Notes: generated from the letters alone by a model not told the origin. A stretch of DNA of 64,000 nt from Pseudomonas sp. Gutcm_11s (GCF_028649395.1 NZ_JAQSUW010000014.1:309131-373130), one strand, 5' to 3'. Numbered from the stretch's first letter, positions 17,901-26,766 are shown. A program made the numbers and translations.

Positions 17901-20900
17901 AATCGCAGGCCTCGGCTTCACGCTCGTTGGCGGCCAGCTCGCGCAGGTCGAGCCAGTCGATGCGCTGGCCCTGGGCCGGTAGGATTCGCTGACGCGCCTC
18001 GCCATTGACCTCGACGAAGCGGGTACGCAGCGCCTCGTGGCGTGCTTCCAGTTGGTCGAAAGCGGCCTGCAGCGCCTGGCGATCCAGGCGGCCCTGCAGG
18101 TCGAGGCCAGCCGGCATATGGTAGGCGCCGTTGTTCGGGTCGAGGCGGTTGAGGAACCACAGGCGCTGCTGGGCATGCGACAGCGGCAGATCGCCGCCAC
18201 GCGGCAGCGCGCGCAGTACCGGTGCATCCGAAGCTTCGCGTTGCAGAGAAGCCGCACAGTCGGCCAGGCGGCTCTGTTCGAACAGCGCCTTGAGCGGCAA
18301 CTGCAGGCCCTGCTGGCGAATGCGGCTGACCACCTTGAGCGCGACGATGGAATCGCCACCCAGTTCGAAGAAATGATCCTGGCGCCCTACCCGTTCCACG
18401 CCCAGCACTTCGGCCCAGATTGCCGCGAGGATATGTTCGTTGTCGGTCTGTGGGGCCTCGTAGGACTGGCTCTGCCAGGTCGGCTCCGGTAGCGCGGCGC
18501 GGTCCAGCTTGCCGGCTGGAGTCAGCGGCAGTTTGGCCAGGGCGATGATCTGCGCGGGCACCATATAGTCCGGCAGAACCTTGGCTAGCTCGCTGCGCAA
18601 GGCATTGGTATCAGTGTTGTCGCGAGCGACGACATAGCTGACCAGCTGTTTGCCGGTTGGCGTCTCGCGGGCGATTACTGCCGCTTCCTGTACGCCGTCC
18701 AGGGCCAGCAACTGGCTCTCGATCTCTCCCAGTTCGATACGGAAGCCGCGAATCTTCACCTGATGGTCGACCCGACCCAGATAGTCCAGGGTGCCGTCTT
18801 CGCGCCAGCGCACCAGGTCGCCGGTGCGGTACATGCGCTCGCCAGCTGCGCCAAATGGATCGGGCAGGAAACGCTCGGCAGTCAGCTCCGGGCGCTGGAA
18901 ATAGCCACGGGCCAAACCGACTTCACCGCCGATATACAGCTCGCCGGCCACGCCGATGGGCAGCAGGTTCAGCTCGGCATCCAGCACATACAGGCTGCGC
19001 GGGCCAACCGGGTTGCCGATGGGGGCATAGGCGGCTTCGAAGGAATCGCCCGGGTAGGCTTCCCAGATCAGCGGAGTCACCACCGTTTCGGTCGGGCCAT
19101 AGCCGTTGATGATCCGCTGTGGCTGCAGGACTTTCTGCAGGCGCTCGTAGGTCTCGCGGGTAAAGGCTTCGCCACCCAGCGTCCAGGAGCGTACCGGCAG
19201 TTTCAGGCTTTGGCTTTCCACCCAGTCCAGCAACTGCTGGGCATAGCTGGGCGGCAGGCAGGAGATGGTCACGCCTTCGTCGGCGATTACCTGGCAGGTC
19301 TTTTCTGCGCTCCACAGCTCCTGATCGCGAATGACCAGGCGGCTGCCAAAGGCCAGCGGCACCGTCCAGCGCTCCAGGGCGCCGTCGAAACTGATGGAGG
19401 CGAAGTGCAGCTCCACATCGTCCGAGGTCATTCCGTAGCGTTGGCCGATGGTCTGCACATGCATGGTCAGGCCGAGGTGGTTCACCGCCACGCCTTTCGG
19501 CTGGCCGGTGGAACCGGAGGTGTAGATCAGGTAGGCCAGATTTAGCGGATGCAGCTCGACGCTTGGCGCTGACGATTCAAAAACAGACAGATCGCGCTGA
19601 TCCAGATACAGCGGCTCGACGCCCTCGCCCATCGGCAGGCGCTCGGCCAAGTCGGACGAGGTGATCAGCCATTTAAGGCCCGAGTCCTCGACCATGTAGG
19701 ACAGGCGCTCGCGCGGGTAATCCGGATCCAGCGGCACAAAGGCACCGCCGGATTTCAGTACCGCCAGCATGGCCACGATCATCGCGTTGCCGCGCTGCAG
19801 CGAGACGCCGACACGGGACTCCGGGCGCACACCGTGGGCCACCAGTAGGTTGGCCAGGCGATTAGAGCGGGCTTCCAACTCGGCGAAGGCAATCCGCTCG
19901 CCGCCATGTACCAGGGCGATGGCCTCGGGACGCAGGCATGCCTGCTCGGCGATCAGCTCCGGTAACAAGCGCGCAGCATCGAAGCCTTGGCGCGGCTTGT
20001 TCCACTCATCCAGCAGGAACTGCTCAGCATCGCCCAGCAGCGCCAGGCTACCCAGCGGCTGAGCCGGATTGCCGCATACCAGTGTCAGCGCCTGGCGCAG
20101 CAGTGCCTCGACCTGGGCAATGCCATGGGCATCGAAGTGCGTGCGGTCGTAGGCCAGCAGCAGTTCCAGGCGGCTGCCCGGCAGCACGGCCAGGGTCATC
20201 GGGTAATGGGTGAACTCGTGGCTCTGCGGCATGCCCAGGCGCAGCTCGCCGCGCTCGGCCTGCTTGAGCGCATCGCCCAGCGGGTAGTTCTCGAATACCA
20301 GCAGGCTGTCGAACAGCGCTTCACCTGCGCTACCGACCCAGCGCTGGATATCGTGCAGCGGGCTGTGTTCGTGCTCGCGCAGCTGCAGGTTCTGCACCTG
20401 CAGCGCGGCCAGCCAGTCGCCCAGCGGCTGCTCGGCCGGCAGCTGGATCGCCACCGGCAGGCTGTTGATGAACAGGCCGAGCATCTGCTCGCTACCGGCC
20501 AGCTCGGTCGGGCGACCAGCCACGGTGGCGCCGAAGCACAGGCTGCGCTTGCCGGTCAGGCGTGTCAGCAGCAAGGCCCAGGCGGCCTGCACCATGGTGT
20601 TGAGGGTCAGGCCGTGGCGCTGGGCGAAGCCACGAATCTGCTGTTCGGTAGCGCTGTCCAACGGCAGCGGATGACGGGCATGGCCCTGCTCCGGTGCGCG
20701 GCACGGCAGGCAGCCGGCGATGCGTGTGGCGCCGTCCAGCGGGGCCAGTTGCTCGCGCCAGAAAGCTTGCTCGGCGGCAGCATCCTGGCCGTCGAGCCAG
20801 CTGATGTAATCGCGGAACTGGCCGCCCGGCGCCGGCAGGCGGTCGCCGTGGTAGAGGGCCAGCACTTCGGCGAACAGCAGGCCGTTGCTCCAACCGTCGA

Positions 20901-23900
20901 GCAGCAGGTGGTGCAGGGTCCAGGCCAGCACGAAATCGCCGGTGCCGCGCTGGATCAGCGCCAGGCGCAGCAGCGGCGCCTGGTCGAGGGCAAAGCCGCG
21001 CTCGCGCTCGGCGCTGCAGAAGGCCTGCAGCTGCGCATCGAAATCGGCGACACCGCGCCAGTCGAGATCCTGCCAGTCCAGCTCGACCTCGGCCTGCACC
21101 AGTTGCAGCGGACGCTCGCCCAGCAGGAAGCGGCTGCGCAGCACGCCGTGACGTGCCAGTACCTGCCGCCAGGCGTTCTGCAGGCGCAGCGGATCGAGGC
21201 CGGTGAACGGCAGCAGCAACTGGCTGACGTAGCTGCCGGCGCCTTCCAGCTGGCTGTGGAACAGCAGGCCCTGCTGCAGCGGCGACAGCGGATGGATGTC
21301 CTCCACGCCAGGCAGCGCATCCAGCTCGGCCTGGCTCAGGCCGGCCAGCGGTATGTCGCTGGGGGTCAGGCTGGCCGGGGTCTTCTGGCAATGCTGGGCG
21401 ATAGCACGCAGCTCGTCCTGCAGGCGAGTGAGCAGGCCTTCCAGGGTCGGTCGCGCCAGTTGCTTGGGGTTGAAGTCCAGGTGCAGATGCAGGGCACCGC
21501 CACGTTGCTCGGCGTTGATCACCAGCGGCGCGTCCAGCGGCGCATCGGCTTCACGCCACAGGCCGCCTTCGCGCAGGCGCAGACCGTTGCCGCCCTCGTC
21601 GAACTGGCCGAGGTAGTTGAACAGCAGCTGCGGCGCGCGTTCGTCCAGCTGCGCGCGCTGGCGCAGCAGGCCGTAGCCGAGGCCCAGGTCGGGTACGGCG
21701 CGCAGTTGTTCCTTGATCGCCTTGAGGCTGGCGGCCAGCTCGGTTTCGGGTTGCAGGCGCACGGGGTAGAGGCTAGTGAACCAGCCGACGCTGCGCGACA
21801 GATCGATATCGTCGAACAGCGGCGCGCGGCCGTGGCTTTCCAGGTGCACGGTCAGCGTTGGCTGCGCGCTCCAGCTGCACAGCACACGGCTGAAGGCGGT
21901 CAGCAGCAACTCGTCGGCGCGCAGGCGATAAGCCTGCTGTCCAGCCTGCAGCAGATCGCGGGTAAAACCGGCGTCCAGGCTCAGTTCCAAACGCTGGCGA
22001 GTACCTTCGCTACCAACCTCGCTGCTCAGCAGCGGCAGCTCGCCACCGGCGGCCTGCTGGGTCTGCCAGTACGGCAGTTGCGCGTCGACGTTCCAGCCGG
22101 CCAGGCGTTCGCCCCAGGTCTTGAAGGCGCTGGTCTTGCTCGGCAGTTGTACCGTCAGGCCGCTGGCCAGTTGCAGGCAGGCGCGCTGCAGGTCTTCCAG
22201 CAGCACGCGCCAGGACACCCCGTCGACCACCAGGTGGTGGATGGACAGCAATAGTCGATCAGCCTGGCCCGGCTGGGTCAGGTAGAGCCCGCGCAAGTGC
22301 GCGGAGCTGGCCGGATCGATGCTACGCTGGATGGCGTCATAGTGCGGCTGCGGGTCTTCGCCGATAGCCAGTTCGACCTGTTGCAGCAGTGGGCTGCTGG
22401 TTTCGCTGGCATGCACCTGCTGCCACCAGCCAGCGTGTTGCTCGAAGCGCAGACGCAAGGCATCGTGGTGCTGAACCAGAGCTTGCAGGGCCTGTTCTAC
22501 CTGGGTGGCCGGCAACGGCTCGGCCAGTTCCAGCAGCAGGTACTGGTTGCACGGGGCCAGGCCTTCGCGCTGCAGCAGGCGCGCCTGGATCGGCAGCAGC
22601 GGTGCTGCGCCAGTTACCGGACCCTGATCGGCCAGTGGTGCGGCGACGCTGCGGGCAACGCCGGCCAGCTGGGTCAGGGTCTGCTGCTGGAACAGGTCCT
22701 TGGGTGTCAGGCCCAGGCCCTGCTGGCGTGCACGGCTGACCACCTGCAGCGCGACGATGGAGTCGCCACCCAGTTCGAAGAAGTGATCCTGGCGCCCTAC
22801 TCGCTCCACGCCCAGCACTTCGGCCCAGATGGCGGCGAGGATGCGTTCGTTGTCGGTCTGCGGCGCCTCGTAGCTCTGGCTTTGCCAGGTTGGTTCCGGC
22901 AGTGCGGCGCGGTCCAGCTTGCCGGCCGGAGTCAGCGGCAGCTTGCCCAGGGCGATGATCTGCGCGGGGACCATATAGTCCGGCAGTACCTTGGCCAGCT
23001 CGGCTTTGAGCTGCGTGGTGTCGGTGCCGTCTTTGGCCACGACGTAACCGACCAGCTGTTTGCCAGTCGGCGTCTCGCGGGCGATCACCGCCGCTTCCTG
23101 CACGCCTTCCAGAGCCAGCAGCTGGCTCTCGATCTCGCCTAGTTCGATACGGAAGCCACGGATCTTCACCTGGTGGTCGACGCGACCCAGGTAATCCAGG
23201 GTGCCGTCTTCACGCCAGCGCACCAGGTCGCCGGTGCGGTACATACGCTCGCCGGCGGCGCCGAACGGGTCGGGCAGGAAGCGTTCGGCAGTCAGCTCCG
23301 GACGCTGGAAGTAGCCACGGGCCAGGCCGACTTCGCCACCGATATACAGCTCACCGGCCACACCGATGGGCAGCAGGTTGAGTTCGGCATCCAGCACGTA
23401 CAGGCTGCGTGGACCGACCGGGTTACCGATAGGCGCGTAGGCGGCTTCGAAGGAGTCGCCCGGGAAGGCTTCCCAGATCAGCGGAGTCACCACGGTCTCG
23501 GTCGGGCCGTAGCCGTTGATGATGCGCTGGGGCTGCAGGACTTTTTGCAGGCGCTCGTAGGTTTCCCGGGTAAAGGCTTCGCCACCCAGTGTCCACGAGC
23601 GTACCGGCAGCTTCAGGCCTTGCGACTCGACCCAATCCAGCAGTTGCTGGGCATAGCTGGGCGGCAGGCAGGAAATGGTCACGCCTTCGTCGGCGATTAC
23701 CTGGCAGGTTTTCTCGGCGCTCCACAGTTCCTGGTCACGAATCACCAGGCGACTGCCAAAGGCCAGCGGTACGGTCCAGCGCTCCAGGGCGCCGTCGAAA
23801 CTGATGGAGGCGAAGTGCAGTTCCACATCGTCCGGGGTCATGCCGTAGCGCTGACCGATAGTCTGCACATGCATGGTCAGGCCGAGGTGGTTCACCGCCA

Positions 23901-25779
23901 CGCCCTTGGGCTGACCGGTGGAGCCAGAGGTGTAGATCAGGTAGGCCAGGTTCAGCGGATGCAGCTCGACGCTTGGCGCTGACGATTCAAAAACAGACAG
24001 GTCGAGCTGATCCAGATACAGCGATTCGACGCCCTCGCCTAGCGGCAAGCGCTCAGCCAGATCGGACGAAGTGATCAGCCACTTCAGCCCCGAATCCTCG
24101 ACCATGTAGCTGAGGCGCTCACGTGGGTAATCCGGATCGAGCGGGACGAAGGCGCCACCGGATTTCAGCACCGCCAGCATGGCCACGATCATTGCGTTGC
24201 CGCGCTCCAGCGATACGCCAACGCGGGACTCCGGTTGTACGCCGTGGGCCACCAGCAGATTGGCCAGTTGATTGGAACGGGCTTCCAGCTCGGCGAAGGC
24301 AATTCGCTCAGTGCCATGTACCAGGGCAATCGCTTCGGGACGCAGGCGTGCCTGCTCGGCGATCAGCTCCGGCAACAAACGCGCAGCATCGAAGCCTTGC
24401 TGCGGTGTATTCCACTCATTCAGCTGCGCCAACTCAGGCGCGGTCACCAGTGCCACTTCGCCCAGCGCCGCCTGGGGCTGGCTGGCGAAGCCGTCGAGCA
24501 CTTCGAGCATGCCGGCGATCAGCCGTTCGATGCTGCTCTCGGCGAACAGGTCGGCGGCATAAGCGAAGTTGATCAGCAGCTCGTCGCCACGGTCGCGCAC
24601 GGCGTCCAGGGCCAGGTCGAAGGGGATCTGGCTGGACGGCAGCTCTGCCAGCTGGGTTTCGATGCCCGGCAGCCAGTTGGCCGCCAGCGGGTGCTGGCGA
24701 CGGTAGTTGAAGGCCACTTGGAACAGCGGCTGCTGGCCCAGGCTACGGCTCGGTGCCAGTTCTTCGACCAGGCGCTCGAAGGGCATTTCCTGGTTGGCCT
24801 GGGCCTGCTTGAGACCGGCCTTGGCCTGCGCCAGCCAGTCCGCCACCGACAGCTCGGGACGCGACTCGGCCTTGAGCACCACGGTATTGACGAAGAAGCC
24901 GACCAGGCGCTCGTAGCCCTTGGCGCGGCCGGCCACTGGTACGCCGATGCGCACTTCGCGCTGGCCGGACAGGCGCGCCAGCTGCAGCTGCAGGGCCGCC
25001 AGCAATACAGTGAACAGAGTGGCGCCGCTGGCCTTGGCCAGCTCGCTAAGGCGCGCCACCAGCGCAGGCTCCACTTGCAAGGTGCGGTAGGCGGCGCGGC
25101 GCGCGGCCTGGGCGTTGTGCGGGTAGTCCGGCGTCAAGCTCAGCGGCGGCTGCTCGCCGCCCAGGCGCTCGCGCCAGAAGGCCATCTGCTGGGCGCCGGC
25201 TTCGCTGTCCAGCCACTCGCGCTGGCCGATGGCGTACTCGCTGTACTGCACCGGTTGCGGTGTCATGAACGGCTGGCGATTCTGCTGGCGGGCGCGGTAA
25301 AACTCGGCCATCTCTTCCACCAGCACGCGCACCGACCAGGCGTCGGAGATAATGTGGTGCATACCCACGGCCAGGGCGTGGTTGTTCTCGCCCAGGCGAT
25401 ACAGGGCGCAGCGCACCAGCGTGCCACGGGTCAGGTCGTAGTCGGCCTCGATGAAGTTGCGAGCCAGGGATTCGACCTGCTCGGAGCCGCCTTCCAGTTC
25501 GATTATTTCCAGCGGCATCGCGCCAGATGGCAGCACCGCCTGCTGGGCCAGGCCGTCATGCTCGCGAAACACAGTGCGCAGCGCCGCATGGCGGGAATAC
25601 ACCTGGTCCAGGCCGTGACGCAGGCTGTCCATGTCCAGCTGACCGTCGAAATGCAGCACGCCGCCGATGTTGTAGGCGGTGCTGCCGCTTTCCAGGCGGC
25701 TGAAAAACCACAGCCGTTGCTGGGCGAAGGACAGCGGCGCCCATTCCAGGGCAACGTTCGACGGGACTTGCGCGTTCAT
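14992..25779 (-). CDS. Siderophore non-ribosomal peptide synthetase, modules 1-3 (C-A-T-E-C-A-T-C-A-T)
   Basis: 3595 aa. Module 1: condensation 10-440 (HHIISDAWS), adenylation 456-960, thiolation near 1000, epimerization 1050-1480 (HHLVVDGVSW, SVGWFTSLYP). Module 2: condensation 1490-1920 (SPLQQGLLFH, HHLLLDGWS; fits a D-donor type after the epimerase), adenylation 1923-2440, thiolation near 2473. Module 3: condensation 2520-2970 (HHIVSDGWT), adenylation 2976-3490, thiolation near 3526 (FFELGGHS). The first two adenylation domains share the pocket D-G-E-C-T-G-G-V-T; I infer acyl-hydroxyornithine. Module 3 reads D-V-W-H-I-S-L-I-D, essentially the known serine code. The ATG at 25779 has GAGG upstream. 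An initiating module that begins with a condensation domain suggests an N-acylated product. Confidence 0.93.
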   Translation of the reverse strand: MNAQVPSNVALEWAPLSFAQQRLWFFSRLESGSTAYNIGGVLHFDGQLDMDSLRHGLDQVYSRHAALRTVFREHDGLAQQAVLPSGAMPLEIIELEGGSEQVESLARNFIEADYDLTRGTLVRCALYRLGENNHALAVGMHHIISDAWSVRVLVEEMAEFYRARQQNRQPFMTPQPVQYSEYAIGQREWLDSEAGAQQMAFWRERLGGEQPPLSLTPDYPHNAQAARRAAYRTLQVEPALVARLSELAKASGATLFTVLLAALQLQLARLSGQREVRIGVPVAGRAKGYERLVGFFVNTVVLKAESRPELSVADWLAQAKAGLKQAQANQEMPFERLVEELAPSRSLGQQPLFQVAFNYRRQHPLAANWLPGIETQLAELPSSQIPFDLALDAVRDRGDELLINFAYAADLFAESSIERLIAGMLEVLDGFASQPQAALGEVALVTAPELAQLNEWNTPQQGFDAARLLPELIAEQARLRPEAIALVHGTERIAFAELEARSNQLANLLVAHGVQPESRVGVSLERGNAMIVAMLAVLKSGGAFVPLDPDYPRERLSYMVEDSGLKWLITSSDLAERLPLGEGVESLYLDQLDLSVFESSAPSVELHPLNLAYLIYTSGSTGQPKGVAVNHLGLTMHVQTIGQRYGMTPDDVELHFASISFDGALERWTVPLAFGSRLVIRDQELWSAEKTCQVIADEGVTISCLPPSYAQQLLDWVESQGLKLPVRSWTLGGEAFTRETYERLQKVLQPQRIINGYGPTETVVTPLIWEAFPGDSFEAAYAPIGNPVGPRSLYVLDAELNLLPIGVAGELYIGGEVGLARGYFQRPELTAERFLPDPFGAAGERMYRTGDLVRWREDGTLDYLGRVDHQVKIRGFRIELGEIESQLLALEGVQEAAVIARETPTGKQLVGYVVAKDGTDTTQLKAELAKVLPDYMVPAQIIALGKLPLTPAGKLDRAALPEPTWQSQSYEAPQTDNERILAAIWAEVLGVERVGRQDHFFELGGDSIVALQVVSRARQQGLGLTPKDLFQQQTLTQLAGVARSVAAPLADQGPVTGAAPLLPIQARLLQREGLAPCNQYLLLELAEPLPATQVEQALQALVQHHDALRLRFEQHAGWWQQVHASETSSPLLQQVELAIGEDPQPHYDAIQRSIDPASSAHLRGLYLTQPGQADRLLLSIHHLVVDGVSWRVLLEDLQRACLQLASGLTVQLPSKTSAFKTWGERLAGWNVDAQLPYWQTQQAAGGELPLLSSEVGSEGTRQRLELSLDAGFTRDLLQAGQQAYRLRADELLLTAFSRVLCSWSAQPTLTVHLESHGRAPLFDDIDLSRSVGWFTSLYPVRLQPETELAASLKAIKEQLRAVPDLGLGYGLLRQRAQLDERAPQLLFNYLGQFDEGGNGLRLREGGLWREADAPLDAPLVINAEQRGGALHLHLDFNPKQLARPTLEGLLTRLQDELRAIAQHCQKTPASLTPSDIPLAGLSQAELDALPGVEDIHPLSPLQQGLLFHSQLEGAGSYVSQLLLPFTGLDPLRLQNAWRQVLARHGVLRSRFLLGERPLQLVQAEVELDWQDLDWRGVADFDAQLQAFCSAERERGFALDQAPLLRLALIQRGTGDFVLAWTLHHLLLDGWSNGLLFAEVLALYHGDRLPAPGGQFRDYISWLDGQDAAAEQAFWREQLAPLDGATRIAGCLPCRAPEQGHARHPLPLDSATEQQIRGFAQRHGLTLNTMVQAAWALLLTRLTGKRSLCFGATVAGRPTELAGSEQMLGLFINSLPVAIQLPAEQPLGDWLAALQVQNLQLREHEHSPLHDIQRWVGSAGEALFDSLLVFENYPLGDALKQAERGELRLGMPQSHEFTHYPMTLAVLPGSRLELLLAYDRTHFDAHGIAQVEALLRQALTLVCGNPAQPLGSLALLGDAEQFLLDEWNKPRQGFDAARLLPELIAEQACLRPEAIALVHGGERIAFAELEARSNRLANLLVAHGVRPESRVGVSLQRGNAMIVAMLAVLKSGGAFVPLDPDYPRERLSYMVEDSGLKWLITSSDLAERLPMGEGVEPLYLDQRDLSVFESSAPSVELHPLNLAYLIYTSGSTGQPKGVAVNHLGLTMHVQTIGQRYGMTSDDVELHFASISFDGALERWTVPLAFGSRLVIRDQELWSAEKTCQVIADEGVTISCLPPSYAQQLLDWVESQSLKLPVRSWTLGGEAFTRETYERLQKVLQPQRIINGYGPTETVVTPLIWEAYPGDSFEAAYAPIGNPVGPRSLYVLDAELNLLPIGVAGELYIGGEVGLARGYFQRPELTAERFLPDPFGAAGERMYRTGDLVRWREDGTLDYLGRVDHQVKIRGFRIELGEIESQLLALDGVQEAAVIARETPTGKQLVSYVVARDNTDTNALRSELAKVLPDYMVPAQIIALAKLPLTPAGKLDRAALPEPTWQSQSYEAPQTDNEHILAAIWAEVLGVERVGRQDHFFELGGDSIVALKVVSRIRQQGLQLPLKALFEQSRLADCAASLQREASDAPVLRALPRGGDLPLSHAQQRLWFLNRLDPNNGAYHMPAGLDLQGRLDRQALQAAFDQLEARHEALRTRFVEVNGEARQRILPAQGQRIDWLDLRELAANEREAEACDYAQRLLKRPFNLSSEPLLRVAVLRLGDQEYRLLLIQHHIVSDGWTMQRFIGEFSAAYAAFAEDRTAQFSALPLQYADYAQWQRDWLKSSEATRQLDYWKARLGEHQPLLELPTDHPRPAHGSRQGLRWRFELSPQLTAQLRALAQREGSTLFSLLLAAWQTLLHRYSGQEDIRVGVPVAGRSLAEMDGVLGCFINTLVLRGEPSGLKPFRSLLGELAQASRDALANQELPFDQLVEALQPTRSLSHHPLFQVAFNHQQVDFSALGNLPGLRVQPHDPGAAGAQFDLALDTEEAADGSLSGFVSYAGELFEARTIARLARHFVRLLDGICADPSQPIGLLPLLEEDEQAQLAAWNDTAKDYGPLVNLSERISQQAARTPQAPALVFGEQTLNYAELEQRINQLANRLRGLGVNRGSLVGISLERSLELVIGLHAIVRAGGAYVPLDPEYPLERLAYLLEDSGVDLLLSHSALVERLPLPAGLKALGLDREDCSAESAEPPRVALQADDLAYVIYTSGSTGKPKGAGNSHEALANRILWMQEAYQIGAGDVVLQKTPFSFDVSVWEFFWPLITGACLAVAAPGDHRDPQKLVELIQQHKVSTLHFVPSMLQAFLLHPDVEQCQSLTRVICSGEALPAELQVRTFQRLPQAGLYNLYGPTEAAIDVSHWTCVEEGRHAVPIGRPIANLRLHILDAQLNPVPQGVPGELYIAGIGLARGYHRRPELTAERFLPDPFSNEGGRMYRTGDLVRWRADSAIDYLGRIDHQVKIRGFRVELGEIEAQLGAQPGVAEAVVVARDSQIGKQLVGYVVADPLPADESAWLSGIKAALKVELPEHMVPSILMRLDRMPLSPNGKLERRALPEPVWQARSYRAPQSVLEITLASIWQEVLEVAQVGLDDNFFELGGHSLLATQAVALLRQRLGLELPLRAFFEAQDLAALAATLDGQAGNAAEEEDQDLRDMAALLDELEAL
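18325..20010 (-). repeat. A-T direct repeat, copy 2 (module 2)
   Basis: Encodes the adenylation-thiolation pair of module 2. It shares an exact tract with copy 1 (the same run of bases at about 19554-19590 and 23970-24006), which points to recent gene conversion or duplication. Boundaries are approximate. Confidence 0.85.
22735..24415 (-). repeat. A-T direct repeat, copy 1 (module 1)
   Basis: Encodes the adenylation-thiolation pair of module 1. Compared with copies 2 and 3 it differs by only scattered substitutions in protein. Module 3, lying between the repeats, has an unrelated serine-type domain, so the similarity is not a general property of the gene. Boundaries are approximate. Confidence 0.85.
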
Positions 25780-25802
25780 CACAGCACCTCGCAAAGAGTG
25801 GC

Positions 25803-26528
25803 CTAGGCGCCCAGTGGCATGCCGGCCGCCTCGCGCCGCAGCAGGCGCGAGGCATGAAATTCGATCAGGGACAGCAGTTCTTCTTCCTGGGGGCGCAGAT
25901 AGGCGTGGTCGCCATCCAGCCATTCCAGGGTGAAGGGGCCGCGGGTTTCGCGGCGCCAGGCGCGCAGGTCGTCCTCGCTCAGGCAGTCGCGGCGCGCGCC
26001 GAGTACATGCAGGGAGCAAGGCAATGGCGCGCGGCGCTGGTAGCGATAGCTCTCGGCCAGGGCGAAGTCGCTGCGCAGCACGGGTAACAGCTCGCGGCGG
26101 AACAGCGGATCGGCCAGCAGCTCACGCGGCAAGCGAGCGAAGCCATCGAGGCCGGAGAACAGTTCGCCGTCGCTGCGCGAGGTCATGCGTGGCGCCTGCA
26201 GGCGTCGGGACGGAGCGCGGGACGCCGAGGCGAACAGCGCCAGCGGCGCTTCGTGACCGTCGGCGATCAGCGCTTGGGCCAGTTCGAAGGCCAGCATGGC
26301 GCCCAGGCTGTGGCCCCACAGCAGGTAAGGACCGCTGCATTCGCGCGACCAGGCCTGTTTGAGGTCGGTCAGCAACGCCGGCAGCTCCTGGCACAGCGGC
26401 TCGCCCTCGCGGGCGCCACGACCTGGCAGCTCCAGCGGGCAGACTTCCAGCCAACGCGGCAGGCGCTTGCGCCAGCGTGCATAAGGCATGGCGCTGGCGC
26501 CGGCATGAGCCAGGCAGAACAGCTGCAT
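25803..26528 (-). CDS. Type II thioesterase of the siderophore NRPS
   Basis: 241 aa alpha/beta-hydrolase of the GrsT/PvdG editing thioesterase family. It begins LFCLAHAGASAMPYARW as these proteins do and has the nucleophile elbow GHSLGA near residue 87. The catalytic histidine is likely in DGDHAYL near 207. It should clear misprimed or stalled thiolation domains. Its ATG overlaps the MbtH stop by one base (TGATG in transcript order), and the large NRPS gene starts 23 bp after its stop, giving a compact operon. It is separate from the releasing thioesterase fused to the second NRPS. Confidence 0.9.
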   Translation of the reverse strand: MQLFCLAHAGASAMPYARWRKRLPRWLEVCPLELPGRGAREGEPLCQELPALLTDLKQAWSRECSGPYLLWGHSLGAMLAFELAQALIADGHEAPLALFASASRAPSRRLQAPRMTSRSDGELFSGLDGFARLPRELLADPLFRRELLPVLRSDFALAESYRYQRRAPLPCSLHVLGARRDCLSEDDLRAWRRETRGPFTLEWLDGDHAYLRPQEEELLSLIEFHASRLLRREAAGMPLGA

Positions 26529-26731
26529 CAGGCGTCCATGGCCTCACGCAGGCTGCGCGGGCGCATATCGGTCCAGACACTGGCGATATGAGCCAGGCAA
26601 GTCGGCTTGTCACCGCGCACGCCGTCTTCGCGCCAACCGGCGGGAACGGCTTTGTAGGCCGGCCAGATGGCGTATTGCTGCTCGTCGTTGATCACCACCA
26701 GGAAGGTGGTTTCGGGGTTATCGAGACTCAT
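26528..26731 (-). CDS. MbtH-like protein, adenylation-domain partner
   Basis: 67 aa, the normal size of the family. Diagnostic residues are present: N at NDEQQYAIWP, the pocket tryptophans in AIWPAYKAVPAGW, and a third in SVWTDMRPRSL. MbtH-like proteins bind adenylation domains and are often needed for their solubility and activity. It is the first gene of the NRPS operon, with the PvdS-type promoter 36-59 bp upstream of its ATG. Confidence 0.95.
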   Translation of the reverse strand: MSLDNPETTFLVVINDEQQYAIWPAYKAVPAGWREDGVRGDKPTCLAHIASVWTDMRPRSLREAMDA

Positions 26732-26766
26732 GGGGCATCCCTCGTGAAAAGTGGCACGCTTTAAAG

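Noticed and set aside
19987..22254. Long plus-strand open frame (about 755 codons) opposite the large NRPS gene
   Set aside because: It is antisense to well-defined epimerization and condensation domains, rich in Gln/Ala/Gly/Arg, and has no recognisable domain. High-GC codon bias creates such frames.
11845..24415. The repeated blocks as an insertion sequence or tandem mobile repeat
   Set aside because: They encode in-frame A-T domains within NRPS modules, with no transposase and no terminal inverted repeats.
25780..26019. N-terminal extension of the first NRPS upstream of 25779
   Set aside because: Overlaps the type II thioesterase gene and lacks condensation-domain sequence. ATG 25779 has a ribosome binding site.
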